In this document: piece after piece, positions 13,399 through 18,099 of the stretch
Numbering within the stretch: position 1 is the first letter of the stretch
Layout: each line of letters begins with the position of its first letter
NCBI GenBank assembly: GCA_003485325.1
Contig: DMZI01000075.1
Location: 7,029 to 25,127 of the forward strand
DNA: 18,099 nucleotides
Direction of reading: 5' to 3'
Origin: Desulfotomaculum sp.
GTDB taxonomy: Bacteria; Bacillota; Desulfotomaculia; Desulfotomaculales; Nap2-2B
The notes under the pieces: generated by a model
Told to the model about the DNA's origin: nothing
What the model saw: the letters and a program-made list of their open reading frames with translations, nothing else
Databases searched by the model: none
Translations under genes and position numbers: made by a program

Positions 13399-13441
13399 CC
13401 CGAAACGGCTTTAATTTATACAAATACTTATTAAATTTCAT

Positions 13442-13467
13442 AAAAAAAAAGTGCGCCCGGAGGCGCA
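13442..13467 (-). terminator. Terminator of the small membrane-protein gene
   Basis: On the minus strand TGCGCC-TCCG-GGCGCA is followed by nine T. It lies 15 bp behind the gene ending at 13483. Confidence 0.85.
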
Positions 13468-13482
13468 AAAAAGAACCGGGGG

Positions 13483-13644
13483 CTATTTTCTGCTGCGTAC
13501 CATATCCAGCAGCCCCAGGGCAATATGAGCGGCCCCGAAGCCAATCGCTCCTGCGGCTAGCGGGCCGCTTAAGGCAGTTGCTCCAATGGTTGTAACTGCT
13601 GCGCCAAGTCCTGTAACCACCCAACTGGTAGTTGTTTTTTTCAT
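13483..13644 (-). CDS. Very small Gly/Ala-rich membrane protein
   Basis: A 53-aa protein, MKKTTTSWVVTGLGAAVTTI and on, made of a basic start and hydrophobic, Gly/Ala-rich segments (about 7-45), ending LGLLDMVRSRK. It probably spans the membrane once or twice. I do not recognise a named family. The frame is open upstream to 13734, but AAGGGGTG lies 6 nt before the ATG at 13644, and the upstream extension does not look coding. It is monocistronic with a strong terminator of its own, which supports a real gene. Confidence 0.7.
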   Translation of the reverse strand: MKKTTTSWVVTGLGAAVTTIGATALSGPLAAGAIGFGAAHIALGLLDMVRSRK

Positions 13645-13958
13645 TTCCTTCACCCCTTGTTTAAATATGCTCCGAAATTGAATCCAAAATACAAAAAGAT
13701 AAACCATTACAAACCGCTGTGGCGTTTCAAGCAAAGAGATAAAACGGGCATTAATTTCTCAATGCTCTGGTTGCCTACTGCTTTAATTGCTTTTTAGTTC
13801 AAGTTGAAATGCCTTGGAAATTATGTGGATGCTGTTGAGGTTTGTACGATCCATTGTGACAATGTTATGGACTGTAACTCAAGGGGTCCAATGAGGACTG
13901 CTTAGGAGTCGCTTGTTTCTTTGGTTTTAATCATGTGGTTGTGGATTATGATTAAGTC
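13645..13958. other. Intergenic region behind cinA
   Basis: No gene is supported. It holds the promoter region of the 53-aa gene and the 3' side of cinA. An 8-bp inverted repeat, TTAATCAT/ATGATTAA (13927-13934 and 13948-13955), lies just behind the cinA stop and may be a weak terminator; there is no T-run. Confidence 0.45.
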
Positions 13959-15191
13959 TTATCGGCCTCCCTGGCCAAAACCCCTGCTAATCCGCCAGAG
14001 AGTGGACAGGGACAACTGGACGGCTCTTTCCCTAATATCCTGGGGCAACCCCCACAAAATAAATTCCCCCGAGCGGGTTTTGCCGTTATAGTTAGTCGCA
14101 ATGTAAATTGTCCCGCGTAATTTTTTCCCTTTGCCGCTTTCTTTAATTTCACCCGTTACCGCTATGCTAAAGTCAGGATTGGCAGCTTTTTTGGCCCAGT
14201 CAGCCAGTTGTTCGGCCTGTTCCTTGCCCGGCAATGGAGAAAAAATGAGATTTTCTATTCCCGGATCATTGCTTCCGATTACTAAACCCGCTTTGTAAAA
14301 TTTACCCGGGTTTTGAATGGCGTTTAGCTGATTGGCAAGCAGACCGCCGGTCAAATACTCCACGGTAGCCAATGTGAGCCTGCTGCTTTCAAATTGTCTG
14401 CCTACTACATCCGCCAGAGTGTCGTCATCCGTTCCGAAAACATACTCACCCACCCGCTGGAGGATTTTCTCTTCGAGTTCTGCGTTCATCTGCAACGCCT
14501 TATCCATGCTTTCCGCTTTTGAGGTAATCCGCAGGTGTACCTCGGAAAACCTGGCAGTAGGCGCCAGGGTTGGATTTGCGCTTTGGAGCAGATCGCCCAG
14601 GCGCTGGTCGGCCGTTGATTCGCCCAGGCCGCTAAGCTTGATAACCCTTGACTTGATAATTTTCCTCTCGCTGCCGAGCTTTTTGATTATAAAAGGTTCA
14701 ACTTCCTTGTTCAGCATCAGTTTAAACTCTGAAGGCGGGCCAGGAATCAGGATATAAATTTTCTCATTGTGCTCAAGAATTATCCCCGGCGCTGTTCCAA
14801 TAGGGTTATCCAGCACAATCCCGCCGGGTGGGACGAGGGCCTGCCTTAGATTATTATCTGGTATCGGAAGATTGCGTTCGTCAAAAAGGCGCCGCATTAT
14901 TTTAAGGGCTTGTTCATTAATGACCAGGGGTACACCAAGTGATTTGGCCAATGCGTCCCTGCTGAGATCGTCCTCGGTAGGTCCAAGGCCGCCGCTGATT
15001 ATAATTAAACCTGCTCTCTCAGAAGCCTGTGTGATTGCCTTGGCAAGACGTTCCAGGTTGTCACCGACTGTAATCTGATAGAACAGGTCGATCCCCCATG
15101 AGGCAAGGATTTGTTGAAGATACTGCGAATTTGTGTTCAGGACCTGGCCAAGCATGAGCTCAGTACCTGTAAAAATCACTTCAGCCTGCAA
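13959..15191 (-). CDS. cinA: CinA-family protein with degenerate amidase domain
   Basis: A 410-aa CinA. The N-terminal MoCF/COG1058 domain is well kept: EVIFTGTELMLGQVLNTNSQYL (4-25), IISGGLGPTEDDLSRDAL (64-81), IPGPPSEFKLML (149-160); in studied homologues it is a pyrophosphatase on ADP-ribose or NMN-related compounds. The C-terminal PncC domain, which deamidates nicotinamide mononucleotide in NAD salvage, has lost its site: the usual ESCTGG reads EYLTGG (278-283), removing the catalytic serine, and the usual TGIAGP-type block reads VTGEIKESGKGKKLRG. The start is TTG at 15191, 7 nt after CCTCCTCC's complement GGAGGAGG, giving MQAEVIFTG; the open frame to 15221 lies before that ribosome site. 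Confidence 0.92.
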   Translation of the reverse strand: MQAEVIFTGTELMLGQVLNTNSQYLQQILASWGIDLFYQITVGDNLERLAKAITQASERAGLIIISGGLGPTEDDLSRDALAKSLGVPLVINEQALKIMRRLFDERNLPIPDNNLRQALVPPGGIVLDNPIGTAPGIILEHNEKIYILIPGPPSEFKLMLNKEVEPFIIKKLGSERKIIKSRVIKLSGLGESTADQRLGDLLQSANPTLAPTARFSEVHLRITSKAESMDKALQMNAELEEKILQRVGEYVFGTDDDTLADVVGRQFESSRLTLATVEYLTGGLLANQLNAIQNPGKFYKAGLVIGSNDPGIENLIFSPLPGKEQAEQLADWAKKAANPDFSIAVTGEIKESGKGKKLRGTIYIATNYNGKTRSGEFILWGLPQDIRERAVQLSLSTLWRISRGFGQGGR

Positions 15192-15343
15192 AAAAGTTCC
15201 TCCTCCGGCTAAAAGAAGCAAGTATTTTAAGTTTAATACAAAAAAATGCCGGAGTAAACCGGAATGAAGATAAAATTAGTTCTTTTATTCTGCTGTTGAT
15301 GCAAAAATCACTGATGAGTTAATTATTCTTTTTTACAGGCCAT

Positions 15344-15676
15344 CTAAAATCCATCGCTGATCGTTTTACCTGCCTGTTCCTCTTCATTGCCCAGAGCCAG
15401 TTTTTTCTTGTAATTCCAGGCCAGAACGGCTTCCGCAAATAAAACCATCTTTTTGGTCATCGATCCCCCCACGTTCCCATTTAACCTAGAAGGTAGTTCC
15501 CCTTTGTCTATAATATCGTAATTCTTGATGCCTATTTCTTCGGCCATTTCATTTTTAAACTCTTCAAGCGCAGGTAAAACGTAGGAGCGTAATTCTTTTG
15601 GTATTATGTTATGAGAGACTGACTTTATTAAATCCGGCAAATTGTCTTTTGTTAAGGCAGGCAAATTGTTTTTCAT
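15344..15676 (-). CDS. Alpha/beta-type small acid-soluble spore protein, long form
   Basis: The segment FKNEMAEEIGIKNYDIIDKG (40-59) followed by ELPSRLNGNVGGSMTKKMVLFAEAVL (60-85) matches the alpha/beta SASP family: the first helix with the germination-protease site (here NE-MAEE), then the RxNGxVGGxMTKKMV DNA-binding signature. These proteins coat spore DNA and protect it. At 110 aa it is longer than the usual 60-75, with about 38 extra N-terminal residues and a charged C-terminal tail. AAGGGAG lies 7 nt before the ATG. It is expected to be expressed in the forespore (sigma-G); I could not identify the promoter with confidence. It shows the organism is a spore-former. Confidence 0.85.
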   Translation of the reverse strand: MKNNLPALTKDNLPDLIKSVSHNIIPKELRSYVLPALEEFKNEMAEEIGIKNYDIIDKGELPSRLNGNVGGSMTKKMVLFAEAVLAWNYKKKLALGNEEEQAGKTISDGF

Positions 15677-15919
15677 GATTCAACTCCCTTAATATATTTT
15701 ATTTATAAGGTTTGTCTAATCCGTTTTTTTATGTGAGGTAATTTAAAATAAATGTGGCAGGAATATCAACTTTCAGGACAAGAATTATATTTAAATGGTT
15801 ATTTATTTAACTTTGTTTTTTGTGATAAGGAAAGCGTTTTCTTCACAATCTGACAAATTATGAATATTAATGATCAGCCGATAGAAATTTCCCCCAGATG
15901 AGTCTAAAAGGTTGATAAT

Positions 15920-16273
15920 GTGTTTTCACCTGAGGAGCTTAGCAGACTTGCAGTTCAGATACAAAAACAACTGTCGCAGGGGGAAGGGGATTCATATTCC
16001 GCAACTTCAGGTGATTGCGATCCCTGCGTTAAAAAAGACTGCCTCTTAGCTCCGCTTACTCCGCAAAATGCGCTGGTCATCTTTGGGCTGCTGACAGGAG
16101 TTTTAGAGGTTGATTCTGTTTTGTTGGACAGAGACCGGACTATACAAATTATCTTGGAAGGCTCTTTTAACACACTGAAAATAAAGAAAAAGACGAATAT
16201 GGACAAAAAATTGGATAAATTAGGGTCAATGCCTTTTGACCAAGTTGTTAAAACATTGCTGGAAAGGCTTTAG
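15920..16273 (+). CDS. Hypothetical protein with Cys cluster
   Basis: A 117-aa protein I do not recognise. The N-terminus is helical (MFSPEELSRLAVQIQKQLSQ), followed by a polar linker and GDCDPCVKKDC with C33, C36 and C41, possibly a metal site, then a helix and strands, and a basic region (KIKKKTNMDKKLDKL). No signal peptide or membrane segment. The start is GTG at 15920, about 9 nt after AAAAGG; a weaker case than most. It is followed by a terminator, so it is probably monocistronic. Confidence 0.65.
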   Translation: MFSPEELSRLAVQIQKQLSQGEGDSYSATSGDCDPCVKKDCLLAPLTPQNALVIFGLLTGVLEVDSVLLDRDRTIQIILEGSFNTLKIKKKTNMDKKLDKLGSMPFDQVVKTLLERL

Positions 16274-16305
16274 AAACTTTTTAAATTTAAAATCTTTTAA
16301 AAAAT

Positions 16306-16370
16306 AATCCTTGCTTTCACCTGTTTATTAAAAAAGGGAAGCTGTAACTTAAGCAGGATTTTTTATTATT
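16306..16370 (+). terminator. Terminator behind the 117-aa gene
   Basis: AATCCTTGCTT (16306-16316) pairs with AAGCAGGATT (16351-16360) with one bulged base, closing a long loop, followed by TTTTATTATT. Confidence 0.65.
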
Positions 16371-16484
16371 TGAAAGAATAGTTTTAAGGAAAGAAAGATC
16401 TAAAAAATTAACATACATGTAAAAAAGTTACTTTCTTAAGAGCGTTTCAAGACAAACTGAAAGTGACTAGATTTGGTGATACTG

Positions 16485-17936
16485 ATGAGTAAACTATTTG
16501 ATAACCTGTCGCTTCGGATGAAAAATTTACTTGTTCTTTTTATTGTGCTTGCCATAGCTGTTATCGTTTCATATATAGTTTCAGAAATTGTTCTGTTAAG
16601 AGGTTATGTCGAACTTGAGGAGAGCCTGACACTTAAAAACGTCGCACGCCTGAACGACGCACTCTCAAGTGAGTTTTTAACTTTGCAAAGGATCACCTGT
16701 GACTGGGCGGCCTGGGATGATACATATACGTTCATTGAAGATGCCAACGATCGTTACATTAAAACCAATATTGTAACTGACACTTATAACAGTCTTAATC
16801 TAAACCTGATGGTTTTTTTAAATTCCAGTGGAAAAATTGTCTACGGGCAAGGTTTTGACCTGGAGAGCATGAAATTTACCGGGCTGCCTGCCGGGTTAAG
16901 CGAATATTTAAACCCTGACAGCGCCCTGTTGAAACACAGAAGCGCTGATAGCACGGTTAAAGCCATTATTCTGCTGCCGGAAGGACCTTTGCTTGTATTA
17001 TCACAACCCATTGTTACGAGCGAAAAAAAAGGTCCCATACGCGGAACTCTGGTTGTCGGCAGATATCTGGACGCTGTAGAAATAAAGCGTTTGGCGGATT
17101 TAACACATCTTTCCCTGACTCTGCAGGTCTATGGCAAACAAGGATCTTCCGATTTTAATACAGCTTATTCCCTTTTATCAACAGATAAACCGGTGCTGGT
17201 CAGATCATTAAACCGGGATTCAATTGCCGGATATTCTTTACTAAGAGATATTAATGGTAAACCAATTCTTGTTTTCAGGGTGCTTATGCCCAGAGATATT
17301 TATAATCAGGGAAAGCTAAGCCATAGTTATTTTGTTGCCATAATCATAATTACCGGATTTGTTCTGCTTATTTTGAGTTTCTTGCTTTCAGAAAAGATGA
17401 TTTTATCACGGCTGACAAATCTGATACAACATGTCATAAAAATCGGGCAAACGAAGAACTTTTCATCACGCGTGCCTATTACAGGGGGTGATGAACTTTC
17501 CAAACTCGCTAGCGAAATAAACATCATGCTCTCGGGCTTGGAGCAATCCCAGGAAAAAGTTAAGGAGAGCGAAGAGCATTTCCGGAGACTTTTCAACGAA
17601 GCTCTGACAGGCAATTACATATCGTCGCCGGATGGGAAAATACTTCTCTGCAACTCGGCTTTTGCGCAAATGTTTGGTTTAAAAGCAATTGAAGAAGCAC
17701 TAAAGGTAAATTTATTATCGTTTTTTATCAATGATGAGGAGAGGCAAAACTTTATAAAGCTTTTGACTGAAAGAAAAAAGCTTGAATTTTACGAAACCGA
17801 CCTTCAATGTATTGATGAAAAAAGGATTACCGTACTGCAAAACGTGATTGGAAAGTTTGATCAAGACGGCAAACTTATTGAAATACAGGGATACATTTTT
17901 GATATTTCGGATAGAAAAACTATGGAAGAACACTAG
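16485..17936 (+). CDS. CHASE4-HAMP-PAS membrane sensor without output domain
   Basis: A 483-aa sensor. A membrane helix (14-37) is followed by an extracellular CHASE4 domain (about 40-275) with the characteristic DWAAWDDTYTFIEDANDRYI (73-92), a second membrane helix (281-302), HAMP (303-355, VPITGGDELSKLASEIN) and a single PAS domain (about 362-480) ending GYIFDISDRKTMEEH. In relatives this end leads straight into a GGDEF, EAL or histidine kinase domain; here TAG follows at once. So the protein either was truncated or works through a partner. ATG 16485 is preceded by GGTGAT; GTG 16476 and TTG 16473 are in-frame alternatives. An imperfect inverted repeat (GTTACTTTC/GAAAGTGAC, 16426-16467) lies in the leader. 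Confidence 0.85.
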   Translation: MSKLFDNLSLRMKNLLVLFIVLAIAVIVSYIVSEIVLLRGYVELEESLTLKNVARLNDALSSEFLTLQRITCDWAAWDDTYTFIEDANDRYIKTNIVTDTYNSLNLNLMVFLNSSGKIVYGQGFDLESMKFTGLPAGLSEYLNPDSALLKHRSADSTVKAIILLPEGPLLVLSQPIVTSEKKGPIRGTLVVGRYLDAVEIKRLADLTHLSLTLQVYGKQGSSDFNTAYSLLSTDKPVLVRSLNRDSIAGYSLLRDINGKPILVFRVLMPRDIYNQGKLSHSYFVAIIIITGFVLLILSFLLSEKMILSRLTNLIQHVIKIGQTKNFSSRVPITGGDELSKLASEINIMLSGLEQSQEKVKESEEHFRRLFNEALTGNYISSPDGKILLCNSAFAQMFGLKAIEEALKVNLLSFFINDEERQNFIKLLTERKKLEFYETDLQCIDEKRITVLQNVIGKFDQDGKLIEIQGYIFDISDRKTMEEH

Positions 17937-18099
17937 CGTTGCATAAAACTTTGATTACGATTTCAAGCATAAATTTAGTAAATTTATACATACCAGCACA
18001 TGCCATATATGGTGTATACACCCAATAGGTTTCTTTTATCTAATGCAAGAAGAACAACCACTTAAAGGTAGTCCTTATCCACATTTTAAGATCGGAAGA
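17937..18099. other. Non-coding end of window
   Basis: AT-rich, with stops in all frames I checked by eye. No continuation of the sensor's output domain is visible in the other plus-strand frames. A palindromic CCATATATGG lies near 18002-18011. Confidence 0.4.

Overview
The window looks like the chromosome of a spore-forming, moderately AT-rich Firmicute, probably Peptococcaceae/Desulfotomaculales (inference). The signs are an alpha/beta-type small acid-soluble spore protein, frequent TTG/GTG starts behind strong GGAGG ribosome sites, and an rpmE-yqhQ-prfA-prmC cluster.

Layout. 1-1035 (-): 5' part of an adenine-deaminase-like amidohydrolase. 1459-2118 (+): an unrecognised HExxH protein. 2302-3004 (-): two small membrane proteins behind a structured leader. 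3313-6961: an accessory island inside a minus-strand tRNA operon (Asn, Met, Glu, Val, Val). 7259-9448: an alpha/beta hydrolase, a metallo-beta-lactamase-fold hydrolase and a hypothetical protein. 9589-10008: an FMN-binding PNPOx-like protein with a palindrome over its -35. 10219-13297: rpmE, yqhQ, prfA and prmC. PrmC methylates the GGQ glutamine of the release factor encoded just upstream. 13483-15676 (-): a tiny membrane protein, cinA with a degenerate amidase site, and a spore DNA-binding protein. 15920-17936 (+): a small Cys-containing protein and a CHASE4-HAMP-PAS sensor without an output domain.

The most unusual part is 3313-6712. A tRNA-Val gene is split inside its T-arm. Its 5' 52 nt lie at 6661-6712 and its 3' 25 nt, with CCA and a terminator, lie at 3313-3337. 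Joining them across a shared CC gives a 75-nt tRNA with perfect acceptor and T stems. The 3,323 bp between (3338-6660) have imperfect inverted repeats at both ends and encode no recombinase. They carry a second, intact tRNA-Val(UAC) with its own terminator, so the element supplies a tRNA of the same anticodon as the one it broke.

Inside this element a secreted papain-like (C39-type) protease gene and a membrane-anchored partner form an operon. The protease gene is itself broken. A 620-bp insert made of two tandem units with a conserved 5' hairpin and a 17-bp 3' boundary sits directly between its start codon and its signal peptide. Removing the insert restores a 172-aa reading frame with Shine-Dalgarno, ATG and signal peptide. 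The element also holds a nested RNA-like hairpin (5690-5760) and a small coiled-coil gene with an in-frame stop.
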